A stretch of 64,000 nt of DNA from DATAGF01 sp963835685. GTDB taxonomy: Bacteria; Actinomycetota; Thermoleophilia; Miltoncostaeales; Miltoncostaeaceae. The notes beneath the pieces were generated by a model. That model saw only the letters and a program-made list of their open reading frames with translations, was not told the DNA's origin and ran no database searches. The stretch spans positions 124,001 through 188,000 of the forward strand of contig CAWIGI010000004.1 of NCBI GenBank assembly GCA_963835685.1, written 5' to 3'. Shown in pieces: positions 49,689 to 59,753 of the stretch. Every line of letters starts with the position of its first letter. Positions within the stretch are counted from its first letter, which is position 1. The position numbers and the translations under genes are program-made.

Positions 49689-52600
49689 TCAGCCCCTGAG
49701 GATCATCCCGCGCAGGTCGGGCTGGAAGCCGGCGTCGGCGAGGGGGCGCTCAAGCGGGGAGCCGAACACCGGCTCGCCGTTCGACGCGCTCGACCGACAC
49801 CCGCCGGCGCCGGTCGGAGGTGACCCAGGCGGCGAGGGCCGACAGCCCGCGCTCGAGGGCATCGGGCCGGTCGCCGGCCGGGAAGGTGAGCAGGCTGCGC
49901 CCGCCGCGCTCGAGGTAGAGGACCGGGGCGCCGTCGACCAGGACGACCTGGGCGCCGAAGACGCGCGACGGCGAGCGGGCGGCGCCGTCGCGGCGGGGCC
50001 AGGGCACCGCGGCGCCGTAGGGCTGGGCCGGGTCGGCGGCGCCGAGGACGATCGCGTGGGGGCCCTCGTCGGGCGGGGCGTCGCGCAGGTCGCGCAGCCG
50101 CTCGACCGCGCCGGGCATGGCGAACTGGGCCCCGCCGAGCCCCTCGAGGAAGTACCCGCGGCGGCAGGCGCCCAGGGTCTCGAGGTCCGTCAGGGCGGGG
50201 TAGAGGGCGGCGAAGCCGCCGGGGACGCCCTCGGCGAGGGCGGCCGGGCGCGTGAGGATGCCGTGGCGCTCCACCATCAGCTCGGCGAGCGCCCGGCGGC
50301 GCTCACCCTCGGGCGGGCGCGCCGCGGAAGAGGCGCGCCGACAGCGACCAGCGTCCGGCCACCGCCGAGGGCGCCCGGCGGCCCGAGCCGCCCAGGCGCC
50401 GGCGTCCGGCCGGCGGCCGGCGCAGCTGGGGCAGGCGGCGCGGGGCCCGCAGGGGCAGCCAGAGGTCGTTGGTGACCTCGCCCGCCCAGACCAGCCCCCA
50501 GAGCGCGGCGAAGACCTCCTCGCGCGGCGCCGCGGCCTCGGCCAGCAGGTCGTCCCAGAAGCTCGCGCCGCCGGCGAGGGCGGCGCGCAGGGCCTCCGGC
50601 ACCGGCCCCTCCGGCGGAGGGTCGGCCGGCGGCGGCCCGAGCAGGGGCGCGTCCTCGCGGAAGTAGAGCGCGACGCGGCCGCCGCCGACGCCGCCGGCCC
50701 CCGCCCCGACCCAGACGATCTCGCCCCGCCCCGCCAGCTCGTCCAGGCCCGCCGCCCCGTCCCCGGCCAGGCGGCGCGGCAGCACCTCGGTCTCCCACTG
50801 CGCCGGCGGGAGCGCCAGCCCCTGGAGCGTCGCGAGGGCGTCGCGCAGCGCGTCCGCCCCGCGGGCCGCGCCGGGGCGGTTGACGCGCTGCCAGTCGGGC
50901 AGGAAGCGCCCGAGCGCCCGCGGGTCGGCCGGCTCGATCTCGCGCCGCAGCGCGGCGAGGCTCGCGCGCCGGAGCCGCCGCACCACCTCGGCGTCGCACC
51001 ACTCGCGCCCCGATCCGCCCGGGCGCAGCTCGCCGCGCACCACCGTCCCGTCGGCCTCGAGGGCCGCCAGCGCCGGCTCGACGGCCCGCGGCTCGAGCGC
51101 GTAGCGGCCCGCGACCTCGGCCGAATGGAAGGGCCCGTGGCCGCGGGCGTAGCGCGCCACGATCGACCGCAGGGCGTCGGGCACCGGGTCGAGGAACGCC
51201 TCCGGCACGCCGCCCGGGGGCATCGCGCCGAGCCCGTCGCGGTAGCGGCCGGCGTCCTCAACCGCGATCAGGCGCCGCTCGCCGGCCAGGCGGATCCAGA
51301 CCGCGCGCCGGTCGGCGACCAGCGCCCCGGCGATCTCATCGGCTCGCTCCGGCTCCGCCAGGCGCGCCGCGACCTCGTCCGCGCTCAGGTCGCCGATGCG
51401 GCGCAGCAGGTCGTGCAGGCCGTCGGGCCCGCGGGCCCTGGCCCGCTCGGAGAGCCCCTGCAGGTCGGCCTCGACTGCGGCCAGCGCCCCGGGGTCGATG
51501 AGGTCGCGCAGCTCCTCCTGGCCCAGCAGCTCGCGGAGCAGGTCGCGGTTGAGGGACAGCGCCTGCGCCCTGCGCTCGGCGGCCGGCGTGTCGTCCTCGT
51601 ACATGTAGGAGGCCACGTACTCGAACAGCAGCGCGCCGGCGAACGGCGACGCGGCCGCCGTCTCGACCTCGACCACCGCGACCTCGCGCGACGCGATCCG
51701 CCCCAGCAGCCGGCGCAGCGCAGGCAGGTCGAACCAGTCGTCGAGGCACTCGCGGTAGGTCTCGAGGATGACCGGGAAGCTGCCGAAGCGGCGCGCCACC
51801 TGCAGCAGCGAGGAGGCCTTGAGGCGCTGCTGCCACAGGGGCGTGCGCTGCCCCGGGCGCCGTCGCGGGATGAGGAGCGCCCGGGCCGCGTTCTCGCGGA
51901 AGCGGGCCCCGAACAGGGCCGTCCCGCCGAGCTCGCCGAGCACCAGCTCCTCGAGCTCATCGGGCGGGATCAGCGCGATGTCGGCCGCGGGCGCCTCGTC
52001 CGCGTCGGGCAGGTGGAGGGCGATGCCGTCGTCGCCCCAGATGGCGTGGGCCTGCTGGCCCGTCGCCGTCCGCAGCCGCGCCGCCAGGGCCAGCGCCCAG
52101 GGGGCATGGACCCGGGCGCCGAACGGCGTCAGCACGCACAGCCGCCAGTCGCCGATCTCGTCGCGGAAGCGCTCGACCACCACCGCCCGGTCGCTCGGCA
52201 CCACGCCGGTGGCGGCCGCCTGGTCCTCGAGGTAGCCGATCAGGTTGCCGGCGGCGCGGTCCTCGAAGGAGCTCTCCTCCCGCAGGCGGGCGGCCGCAGG
52301 CCGTGGCCCGGCGGCGACGAGCTCGCGGGCGAGCCGCCCCACCGCCTCGCCCAGCTCGTAGGGACGGCCGATGCCCTCGCCCTTCCAGAACGGGAGCGCC
52401 CCGAGCGCGCCCGGCGCCGGGGTGACGATGACGCGGTCGCGGGTGATCTCCTCGATGCGCCACACAGATGCCCCGAGCATGAAGGCCTGGCCGGCCCGGG
52501 CCTCGTAGACCATCTCCTCGTCGAGCTCGCCCACCCGCGCCCCGTCGGGGAGCACCACGGCGAACAGCCCGCGGTCGGGGATCGTGCCCGCGTTCTGCAC

Positions 52601-54157
52601 CGCCAGCGAGCGGGCGCCCTCGCGCCCGCGCACCGTGCCCGCCGACCGGTCCCAGACGACGCGCGGCCGCAGCTCGGCGAACTCGTCCGACGGATAGCGG
52701 CCCGCGAGCATGTCGAGCACCCCCTCGAGCTGCTCGCGCGACAGCTCGGCGAACGGGTACGCCCCGCGCGCGACCCGCTCGATGTCGTCCACCGTCAGGG
52801 TCTCGACCGCGCTCATCGCGACGATCTGCTGCGCCAGCACGTCGAGCGGCAGGCGCGGCACGCGGGTCTCCTCGATCGCGCCGGCGCGCATGCGCGACAC
52901 GACCGCCGCGCACTCCAGCAGGTCGCCCCGGTACTTCGGGAAGATGCGCCCGGTGCTGGGGGCATCGACCTGGTGCCCCGCGCGGCCGATGCGCTGCATC
53001 CCCCTGGCGACGCTGCGCGGGCTCTCGATCTGGATGACGAGGTCGATCGCCCCCATGTCGATGCCCAGCTCGAGGCTGCTGGTCGCCACCAGCGCCGGGA
53101 GCCGGCCGGCCTTGAGCTCCTCCTCGATGAGGGCGCGCTGCTCGCGGGCGAGGCTGCCGTGGTGGGCGCGGGCCACCTCCTCGTCGGCGAGCTCGTTGAG
53201 GCGCAGCGCCAGCCGCTCCGCCAGGCGCCGGTTGTTCACGAAGATCAGCGTCGAGCGGTGGGCGCGCACGAGCTCCAGCAGCTCGGGGTACATCGCGGGC
53301 CAGATGGAGCGGGTCCGCGCCTCGCCGCCGACGAGCTCGGCGACGTCCTCGGCGAGCGGCGGGGCGCCGGTGCCGAGCTCGCGCATGTCGTCGACCGGCA
53401 CGATGACCTCGAGGTCGAGCTCCTTCGCGGCGCCGGCGTCGACGATCGTCACCGGCCGCGGGCGGCCCTCGGCGTCCTGGCCGCCCAGGAAGCGCGCGAT
53501 CTCGGACAGGGGGCGCTGCGTGGCCGACAGCCCGATGCGCTGCAGCCCGCCGCCGTCCTCCGCGACGAGGCGCTCCAGGCGCTCCAGGCTCAGCGCCAGG
53601 TGGGAGCCCCGCTTCGTCCCCGCCACCGCGTGGATCTCGTCGACGATCACCGAGCGGATCCCGGCCAGGATGTCCCGCCCGCGCGAGGTGAGCAGCAGGT
53701 AGAGGCTCTCCGGCGTGGTGATGAGCACGTCCGGCGGCGTCCGCAGCATCTGCTGGCGCTCGCGCTGCGGCGTGTCGCCGGTGCGGACGGCGACCGAGAT
53801 CGCCGGCGCCGCGAGGCCGGCGCGCTCGGCCCCCGAGGCGATGCCCGCCAGCGGCCCGCGGAGGTTGCGCTCGACGTCGTAGTTGAGCGCCTTGAGGGGG
53901 GAGAGGTAGAGCACGCGGGAGGCCGGCCGCCCCTCCAGCCGGTCCGCGACCAGCCCGTTGAGCGCCCACAGGAACGCCGCCAGCGTCTTCCCGGAGCCGG
54001 TGGGCGCGAGGATCAGGCTGCTCTGCCCGGCGGCGATCGCCGGCCAGCCGCGCTCCTGAGCCGGCGTGGGGGCCGGAAAGGCCCGCGTGAACCACTCGCG
54101 CACCAGCGGGTGGAACGGCGCGAGCGCCGGGCTCTCCGAGGCGGTCGTCGTGCTCAC
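49689..54157 (-). CDS. lhr: Lhr-type superfamily 2 ATP-dependent DNA helicase, two frameshifts
   Basis: The protein has helicase motifs Q/I LILAPTGSGKTLAAFLWALN, Ia LYLSPLKALNYDVERNLRGP, II VIVDEIHAVAGTKRGSHLAL, III IGLSATQRP, IV TLIFVNNRRLAERLALRLNE and VI RGMQRIGRAGHQVDAPSTGR, then the Lhr winged helix and long C-terminal region typical of actinobacterial Lhr (about 1,500 residues). One extra base near 50312 and one near 49785 break the frame. Removing both leaves exactly 1,489 codons to a stop at 49689. Lhr unwinds 3'-tailed DNA and RNA-DNA hybrids in repair. GTG 54157 follows TACCAT by 6 bases. Confidence 0.93.
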
Positions 54158-54163
54158 CCGTCG

Positions 54164-54169
54164 ATGGTA
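54164..54169 (-). promoter_or_regulatory. Putative -10 box for leaderless lhr
   Basis: TACCAT on the minus strand ends 6 bases before GTG 54157. The same hexamer precedes the LCP gene. Confidence 0.5.
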
Positions 54170-54216
54170 CCGGCGGGGGCGGGCGGCGGGCCTTCCTGAC
54201 CCACGCCGTCGCCTGG

Positions 54217-54222
54217 CAGACT
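54217..54222 (+). promoter_or_regulatory. Putative -10 box for cupin gene with ACG start
   Basis: CAGACT ends 8 bases before ACG 54231. The related hexamer CACACT has the same spacing role at the next gene. Confidence 0.35.
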
Positions 54223-54230
54223 GGACGGCG

Positions 54231-54731
54231 ACGCAGCCCGAGACGCACAGCTTCGAGGATGCCGGCGGAATCCCGAACTCCCGGCTGCCGGTGCTCGTCT
54301 ACCACGAGGTCGAGGGGGCGCGCGGCGCGAGCGAGTGCGGGGAGCTGTTCGCCCGCAACGGCTGGCTCGGCGCCTGGGCGAACGGGATCTTCCCGTTCCA
54401 CCACTTCCACTCCACCGCGCACGAGGTGCTCGGCATCGTGGCCGGCACCGCCGCCGTCGTCCTCGGCGGCCCGCGCGGGCGCCGCTTCGAGGTCGTGCGC
54501 GGCGACGTCCTCGTCCTACCCGCCGGCACGGGTCACTGCAACGTGGGCTCGAGCGAGGACCTGCTGGTGGTGGGCGCCTACCCGAAGGGGATGCGGTGGG
54601 ATCTGCGGCGCGGCGATCCGGCCGAGCGGGATGAGGTGCTCGCGAACATCGCGGGCGTTCCGCTGCCGGACGCCGATCCGGTCCACGGATCCGGCGGGCC
54701 ACTCGGCGAGATCTGGCACGCCCCGCGCTGA
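54231..54731 (+). CDS. YjlB-like cupin domain protein, ACG in place of ATG
   Basis: The 166-residue cupin reads QPETHSFEDAGGIPNSRLPV, LGAWANGIFPFHHFHSTAHE with the metal-binding histidines, VLGIVAGTAAVVLGGPRG, LVLPAGTGHCNVGSSEDLLV and GAYPKGMRWDLR. This order matches the Bacillus YjlB family, whose members start MQ and reach GGIPN about 13 residues later. Here the codon in that position is ACG (54231), with no ATG, GTG or TTG nearby. Either ACG is used or a T is misread as C. The function of YjlB is unknown. A -10-like CAGACT lies 8 bases before. Confidence 0.75.
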   Translation, partial: TQPETHSFEDAGGIPNSRLPVLVYHEVEGARGASECGELFARNGWLGAWANGIFPFHHFHSTAHEVLGIVAGTAAVVLGGPRGRRFEVVRGDVLVLPAGTGHCNVGSSEDLLVVGAYPKGMRWDLRRGDPAERDEVLANIAGVPLPDADPVHGSGGPLGEIWHAPR

Positions 54732-54782
54732 CCGCCGCACCGCCGCGGCTCGCCGTGGCTGGGTCGGCCGGAGTGGGCCTGC

Positions 54783-54788
54783 CACACT
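54783..54788 (+). promoter_or_regulatory. Putative -10 box for leaderless PPOX gene
   Basis: CACACT ends 6 bases before GTG 54795, which is the expected start of this family. Confidence 0.4.
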
Positions 54789-54794
54789 GGCGGC

Positions 54795-55222
54795 GTGCTC
54801 GAGCCGGACCTCGCGCGGCGGGTCCGGCGAGGCCCGCGTCGCCCGGCTCGCGACGATCGACCCGGACGGGCGGCCGCACCTCGTGCCGATCTGCTTCGCG
54901 CTGGAGGGGGGCGTCCTCTACAGCGCGGTCGACCAGAAGCCCAAGCGGTCGCGCGACCTCCGGCGGCTGCGCAACCTGCGCGAGCGGCGGCTGGGCCACC
55001 GTGCTCGTCAACCACTACGAGGAGGACTGGTCCGCCCTCTGGTGGGTGCGCCTTCGCGGCCCGGCCCGCGTGCTCGAGGACGGCGAGGAGTCGCGGCGGG
55101 CGATGGCGGCCTCGCGGAGAAGTACCCCCAGTACCGGCGCGAGCCGCCGCGCCGGGCCCGTGGTCGCGGTCGACGTGGTCCGAGTGGAGGGCGTGGGAGG
55201 GCTCGCCCCCGGGCGGCTGATA
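54795..55222 (+). pseudogene. PPOX-class F420-dependent oxidoreductase (Rv0121-like), several frameshifts
   Basis: Pieces of one protein lie in three frames: VLEPDLARRV from GTG 54795; GEARVARLATIDPDGRPHLV with PICFALEGGVLYSAVDQKPK; then TVLVNHYEEDWSALWWVRLR; then LAEKYPQYRREPP; and near the end VVAVDVVRVEG. In order they match the small split-barrel family that includes Rv0121 of Mycobacterium, thought to use F420. At least four frame changes (near 54825, 55000, 55110 and 55140) are needed. The cluster of shifts suggests poor base calling, but gene decay cannot be excluded for this gene. Confidence 0.65.
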
Positions 55223-55226
55223 GCGT
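55221..55226 (+). promoter_or_regulatory. Putative -10 box for leaderless aminotransferase gene
   Basis: TAGCGT ends exactly 7 bases before GTG 55234. The sequence TAGCGTGGCGCG closely repeats the TATCGTGGCGCG found before GTG 42784. Confidence 0.5.
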
Positions 55227-55233
55227 GGCGCGC

Positions 55234-56598
55234 GTGGCGACGGCGCCCCACGATCGCGAGTGGTTGCACGAGCACGCAAGGGCGCATCTGTGGCGGCATT
55301 TCGCGCCCGCCAGCGTGGACCGCGAGGTCCCGATCATCGTGCGCGGCGAGGGCTGCCACGTCTGGGACGACCGGGGCAACCGCTACCTCGACGGCCTGTC
55401 CGCGCTCTTCTGCAACAACATCGGCCACGGGCGGGCGGACATCGCGCAGGCAGGGGCCGACCAGGCCAAGGAGCTCGGGTTCTTCACGACCTGGGCCTAC
55501 CCGCACCCGCGCTCGATCGAGCTGGCGAGCCGGATCGCCGGGCTCGCGCCGGAGGGCCTCGACCGCGTGTTCCTCACGAGCGGCGGGAGCGAGTCGGTCG
55601 ACTCGGCGCTGAAGCTCGTGCGCCACTACCACCGCCTGGCGGGCACGCCCACCAAGACCAAGTTCATCGCGCGCACGATGTCGTACCACGGGACCACCTA
55701 CGGGGCCATGGCGGCCACCGGGCTCACCTTCCTCCGCGAGGCCTACGAGCCGATGGCCCCGGGCGCCTGCCACGTCCCGGCGACCAACGTCTACCGCCTG
55801 CCCGAGGGCCACTCGCCCGACGAGTACGCCGAGGCGATCGAGGAGCGGATCCTGTTCGAGGGGCCCGACACCGTGGCCGCGGTGATCATCGAGCCGGTCC
55901 AGAACGGCGGCGGGTGCATCCCCGCGCCCCCGGGCTACTTCGAGCGCGTGCGGGAGATCTGCGACGAGTACGACGTCCTGATGATCTCGGACGAGGTCAT
56001 CTGCTCCTGGGGCCGGATCGGCGAGTGGTTCGGCTCCCAGCGCTACGACTACCGGCCGGACCTGATCACGACCGCGAAGGGCCTCGCCGGCGCGTACGCC
56101 GCCATGGGGGCGGTGATCGTCTCGGGCCGGGTCGCGGAGCCCTTCAGCGACGGCGGGCCGCCGTTCATGCACGGGTTCACCTTCGGCGGCCACCCGATGA
56201 GCTGCGCCATCGCCCTGGCGACCATCGACGCCATGGAGCGCGAGAACGTCAACGACAACGTGCGCGCGAACGAGCCCCTGCTGCGCGAGACGCTCGAGGG
56301 CCTGCGCGACATCCCGATCGTCGGCGACGTCCGCGGCGCCGGCTACTTCCAGGGGATCGAGCTGGTGAGGGACCAGGCCACCAAGGGGCGCTTCGCCAAG
56401 GCCGACGCCGACCGGCTCTGCGCCGAGCTGACCCCGGCCATGTTCCGGCGCGGGCTGATCTCGCGCGCCGACAACCGGGGCGCGCCGGCCATCCAGATCG
56501 CGCCGCCGTGCATCGCGGGCCCGGAGGAGTTCGAGGAGATCGGGGCGGTGCTGCGGCCGGTGCTCGAGGAGGCATCGGCCGCGTACGGCTGCACCTGA
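55234..56598 (+). CDS. Class III PLP-dependent aminotransferase
   Basis: The 454-residue protein shows class III features: GCHVWDDRGNRYLDGLSALF near residue 35, VFLTSGGSESVDSALKLVRH near residue 110, SYHGTTYGAMAATGLTFLRE near residue 149, the acidic LMISDEVICSWGRIGEWFGS near residue 249 and the PLP lysine in LITTAKGLAGAYAAMGAVIV near residue 276. It resembles omega-amino acid or polyamine:pyruvate aminotransferases that give aldehydes. An aldehyde dehydrogenase of the aminobutyraldehyde type lies 5 kb away, which could oxidise the product. GTG 55234 is set by the -10 box and the family start. Confidence 0.9.
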   Translation: MATAPHDREWLHEHARAHLWRHFAPASVDREVPIIVRGEGCHVWDDRGNRYLDGLSALFCNNIGHGRADIAQAGADQAKELGFFTTWAYPHPRSIELASRIAGLAPEGLDRVFLTSGGSESVDSALKLVRHYHRLAGTPTKTKFIARTMSYHGTTYGAMAATGLTFLREAYEPMAPGACHVPATNVYRLPEGHSPDEYAEAIEERILFEGPDTVAAVIIEPVQNGGGCIPAPPGYFERVREICDEYDVLMISDEVICSWGRIGEWFGSQRYDYRPDLITTAKGLAGAYAAMGAVIVSGRVAEPFSDGGPPFMHGFTFGGHPMSCAIALATIDAMERENVNDNVRANEPLLRETLEGLRDIPIVGDVRGAGYFQGIELVRDQATKGRFAKADADRLCAELTPAMFRRGLISRADNRGAPAIQIAPPCIAGPEEFEEIGAVLRPVLEEASAAYGCT

Positions 56599-56601
56599 CG
56601 G

Positions 56602-56883
56602 CTACGGCGCCGCCTCGAAGTACACCTCGAAGACCTCCGGCTCCGCCATCGGCGGTGCCTGGCCCGCGCTGACCTCCTGGACGGCGGGCTCGAGGGCGTC
56701 GCGGATGAAGGCCTCGAGCCCCTCCCTGGAGTCCCAGACCTCGATGATGCGCCAACCCGACGGCGACTCGCCGGCGGCGTGGAAGCGGCTACCCCGGTCC
56801 ACGGCCGCCTGCATCACGCGCTCCTTGATCGCGTCGTAGGTCGCGGCGTCGATCGGCGGGCTCCAGATGACCCCGATGGCCAT
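56602..56883 (-). CDS. Small ABM/Dabb-like protein
   Basis: A 93-residue protein, MAIGVIWSPPIDAATYDAIK, then GWRIIEVWDSREGLEAFIRD and a C-terminal PEVFEVYFEAAP. The beta-alpha-beta layout (strand GVIWS, helix, strand RIIEVWDS, helix) is that of ferredoxin-fold dimers such as antibiotic biosynthesis monooxygenases. The histidine in GSRFHAAGESP could be a ligand. An AAAGGAGG site lies before ATG 56883. It is the last gene of the Fe-S/flavin/LLM operon and may be a small oxygenase or binding subunit for the LLM enzyme. That function is inferred from fold and position. Confidence 0.72.
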   Translation of the reverse strand: MAIGVIWSPPIDAATYDAIKERVMQAAVDRGSRFHAAGESPSGWRIIEVWDSREGLEAFIRDALEPAVQEVSAGQAPPMAEPEVFEVYFEAAP

Positions 56884-56910
56884 GGTGGCCTCCTTTCCAG
56901 ATGGCGAACC

Positions 56911-57960
56911 TCAGTTGAACGCCGGCATGATCTCGTCGGCGATCATCTTGAGCTGGCCCTGGACGTCGGGGACGTCCACGTCGCGGCCGGTGAAGGTCTT
57001 CACGAGGATCGGAGTCGGTCACGCAGAGGATCATGTGGTTGACGCCGGTGTCGGCGATCGTGCGCGATCTTGGCGACGCACTCCTCCGGGGTCCCGGCGA
57101 CCGAGAGCTGCCTCGGCCACCCCGTCCGGCAGGGCGTCGATGGCACCGGCGATGTCGCCAGCGCCCATCGCTCGAGGACCGGGGCGAGGCTGTCGAGGTC
57201 GATCCCGTGGCGCTCGATCTGCTCGCGCGGCATCGCCGAGACGTAGAAGACCACCAGGCTGCCGGCGGCGCGCTTGGCCTCGGCCGAGTCGGGCCCGACC
57301 GTGAAGGCCAGCCAGGCGCCGATGTCGAGGTCGCGCGACGTCGCGGCCGGCCTTCTTGGCGCCCGCCGCCGTGTGCTCCACGAGGTACTCGTAGGCCTCC
57401 TTCGAGTAGCTCAGGGCGTGGTGGACGCCGTCGGAGACCTCGCCGGCCAGCTCGAACGACTTCGGCCCGCGCATGGCGCCGATGATGATCGGCAGGCGCT
57501 CCTGCACCGGCCGCGCCAGCGTGAACAGCCCGGCGTACTTGTAGTAGTCGCCGTCGAAGGTGATGGCCCCGTCGTCGAGGAAGGTGCGCATCACGTGGTG
57601 CGCCTCCTTGACCCGCGAGAACGAGTTCATCTTGCGTCCAGTCCATGCCGTACTGGGCCAGGAGGCCGAAGTTCCCGATCGAGTAGACGCACTCCACGCG
57701 CCCGCCGGTGAGCTCGTCGAGCGTGGCGAGCGCCTGGCAGATCAGCGTCGGCTCCCTGCAGGCCGATCGGCGCGAGGTTGGGGCCGAAGCGGATGTTCTT
57801 CGGTCTTGTCCGCCGCGGCGGCGAAGAGGACGTACATGTCCTTGTGCCAGGTCTCATCGACCGAGTAGCACGCGTAGAACCCCAGCTCGTCCGCGGTCTT
57901 GATCATCTCGATCGAGTCCGTGAGCGGATAGTCGGGGAGCGTCACGTAGCTGAACTTCAT
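56911..57960 (-). CDS. LLM-class (F420 or flavin-dependent) oxidoreductase, multiple frameshifts
   Basis: Read with corrections the protein runs MKFSYVTLPDYPLTDSIEMI, ADELGFYACYSVDETWHKDM, NIRFGPNLAPIGLQ, LATLDELTGGRVECVYSIGN, KEAHHVMRTFLDDGAITFDG, LPIIIGAMRGPKSFELAGEV, DLDIGAWLAFTVGPDSAEAK and GRDVDVPDVQGQLKMIADEI. This is the luciferase-like monooxygenase TIM barrel of F420-dependent enzymes. Seven one-base insertions and one deletion are needed; the net six extra bases leave exactly 348 codons. ATG 57960 has GGAGGTGGCGGG ahead. It acts with the flavoprotein/Fe-S genes of the operon, probably oxidising an organic substrate. Confidence 0.82.
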
Positions 57961-57987
57961 CCCGCCACCTCCGATTGTCGCCCGGGC

Positions 57988-58248
57988 CTAGCCCTCGGCC
58001 TCGAGCTCCTTGATGAGCTCCTCGCCCGAGACCACCGAGTCGGCGAAGTGGTCGTGCATCCAGGCGAGGTGCTCCCAGCGGCTGTCCACGATCCGCCTGG
58101 TGTCCCAGGCCGGGATCTCCTGCTGACGCACGTGCTCGGTCATGAGCGCCGGATCGACCTCGTAGACGTGGTCGAAGCGCATGACGACGACGTCGGTCAC
58201 CCGCCGCTCCTCGGGCGGGCGCTGCGCCGCCAGGCGGAAGCCGATCAC
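57988..58248 (-). CDS. Small uncharacterised protein in redox operon
   Basis: An 86-residue protein, VIGFRLAAQRPPEERRVTDV, VVMRFDHVYEVDPALMTEHV, PAWDTRRIVDSRWEHLAWMH and DHFADSVVSGEELIKELEAE. There is no signal peptide, cysteine or known domain. Several conserved-looking histidines and tryptophans (EHLAWMHDHF) suggest a ligand or metal site. The GTG at 58248 overlaps the flavoprotein stop as GTGA, so it is co-translated with the GlcD-like enzyme and may be a subunit or substrate-binding partner. The function is unknown. Confidence 0.65.
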   Translation of the reverse strand: MIGFRLAAQRPPEERRVTDVVVMRFDHVYEVDPALMTEHVRQQEIPAWDTRRIVDSRWEHLAWMHDHFADSVVSGEELIKELEAEG

Positions 58249-59753
58249 GCGTCCTCCTCGTACGCCTGGTCGAGCAGGTACTTGCCGGGGTTCATGACGT
58301 TGTTGGGGTCGAGCGCGCGCTTGATCTTCTTCATGACCTCGAACCCGCCCCCGAGCTCGAGCGGGACCAGGTCGACCTCGCCCTCGCGGCAGGACCCGTG
58401 GCAGGCGGTGATGGATCCCCCGTGGCGCAGCGCGACGGCCGCGATCTCGCGCTTGGCCTCGACCCACGCCGCCCAGGAGTCCTCGTCCCAGCGCTCCTCC
58501 CAGATGCCCACGTCGATCTCGGTGAGGTAGTCGCCCCAGGGTTTGTAGGCCCCGTTCGTGTACGCGAACATGCCCCAGTCGTCGAACATGTCGTGGCGCT
58601 CGCGCAGGCCCTCGACGATGGCGTGCCACTCCTCCCGCACCGCCGGCAGGGCGCTGAAGTTGATCGACGCGTCCTCGCAGTGCCAGCTCATCGGCACCAC
58701 CTGGCCGCTGCGCACGCGGCCGTGCAGCGGCGTGGCGTAGCGGTCGTGGCGCGAGGCCCAGTCGCCCTGGGAGATCTCGTCGCCCAGGTAGGCGCCGCCG
58801 CTCTCCAGGCCGATCTTCAGCAGGCGCTTGGCCGCGGGCCGCACCTCGTCGGCGGCCCCGTACATCGCCGTCGCGACCACCGCCCTCACCTCCGGCGGCT
58901 GGGGGATGTAGGCCTCGTCGTCGCGGCGCAGGTAGTCGATCTTCCACTCGTCGAACAGCACGACGCCGGCCAGCGTGGCGAGCCCCGAGCGCGCGAGGGC
59001 CCCGGTGGAGCGCCAGGCGGTCTCGTAGTCGGGGTAGGAGAAGAAGGCGGCGAACTCGGCCTCGGGGCGCGTCACCAGCTCGAGCGTGGCCTCGGTGACG
59101 ATGCCCAGCGTCCCCTGGTGGCCCATGAAGAGGTGCTTGAGCTGGTAGCCGCTCGACGACTTGCGGATCTTGCGCCCGCCGCCGTCGCCGACCTCGATGA
59201 TCTCGCCGGTGGGCAGCACCATCTGGAAGCTGATGACCAGGTCGCGGGTGTGGCCGTAGCGCCCGCCGATCAGCGACCAGCCGTTGGTGCCGATGCGCCC
59301 GCCCACCAGGGAGCAGGGGTACGAGGCCGGGTCGTCGGGATAGATGAAGCCGAGCGGCCGCAGCTCCTCGGAGAGCTTCAGCATGTTGATGCCGGGCTGC
59401 ACCGTGACGGTGCGGTCCTCGACGTCGATCTCGACGATCTTGTTCATCAGCTTGACGTCGACGAGGATCCCGCCCCGCAGCGGCACGGCGCCGTCGGTGA
59501 GGCCCGTCCCGCCGGCCCGCGGCACCACGGGGATGCGGCGGCGGTTGGCCAGCTTCACGACCTCCGAGACCTGCTCGGCGGTCGTGGGCAGCACCACGAC
59601 GTCCGGGACGTGCTCCCTCCAGCGGTGCACCGGGAACGGCGCGGGGACGCGGGCCCGGTTGATCCGCGCCGAGATGCCGGCGAAGACGCCCTCGGCCCCG
59701 ACGATCCCGACCAGCTCGTCGAGGACCGAGTCGGAGAGCGCGACCGCGCTCAC
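58245..59753 (-). CDS. FAD-binding oxidase (GlcD-like/VAO fold)
   Basis: The 502-residue enzyme has the VAO-type FAD site: VVVLPTTAEQVSEVVKLANR near residue 50, RIPVVPRAGGTGLTDGAVPL near residue 71, DDPASYPCSLVGGRIGTNGW near residue 130 and GHQGTLGIVTEATLELVTRP near residue 203; the C-terminal cap ends KIKRALDPNNVMNPGKYLL. It resembles glycolate oxidase subunit D, D-lactate dehydrogenases and alkyldihydroxyacetone-phosphate synthase. GTG 59753 overlaps the Fe-S gene stop (GTGA). The paired Fe-S protein makes a GlcDF-like electron route likely; the substrate, probably a 2-hydroxy acid, is not known. Confidence 0.87.
   Translation of the reverse strand: MSAVALSDSVLDELVGIVGAEGVFAGISARINRARVPAPFPVHRWREHVPDVVVLPTTAEQVSEVVKLANRRRIPVVPRAGGTGLTDGAVPLRGGILVDVKLMNKIVEIDVEDRTVTVQPGINMLKLSEELRPLGFIYPDDPASYPCSLVGGRIGTNGWSLIGGRYGHTRDLVISFQMVLPTGEIIEVGDGGGRKIRKSSSGYQLKHLFMGHQGTLGIVTEATLELVTRPEAEFAAFFSYPDYETAWRSTGALARSGLATLAGVVLFDEWKIDYLRRDDEAYIPQPPEVRAVVATAMYGAADEVRPAAKRLLKIGLESGGAYLGDEISQGDWASRHDRYATPLHGRVRSGQVVPMSWHCEDASINFSALPAVREEWHAIVEGLRERHDMFDDWGMFAYTNGAYKPWGDYLTEIDVGIWEERWDEDSWAAWVEAKREIAAVALRHGGSITACHGSCREGEVDLVPLELGGGFEVMKKIKRALDPNNVMNPGKYLLDQAYEEDA

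Noticed and set aside
50252..54199. A continuous plus-strand reading frame of about 1,300 codons opposite lhr
   Set aside because: It is antisense to a clear helicase. Its translation is rich in Arg, Gly, Pro and Leu with no domain, as expected from high-GC shadow frames.
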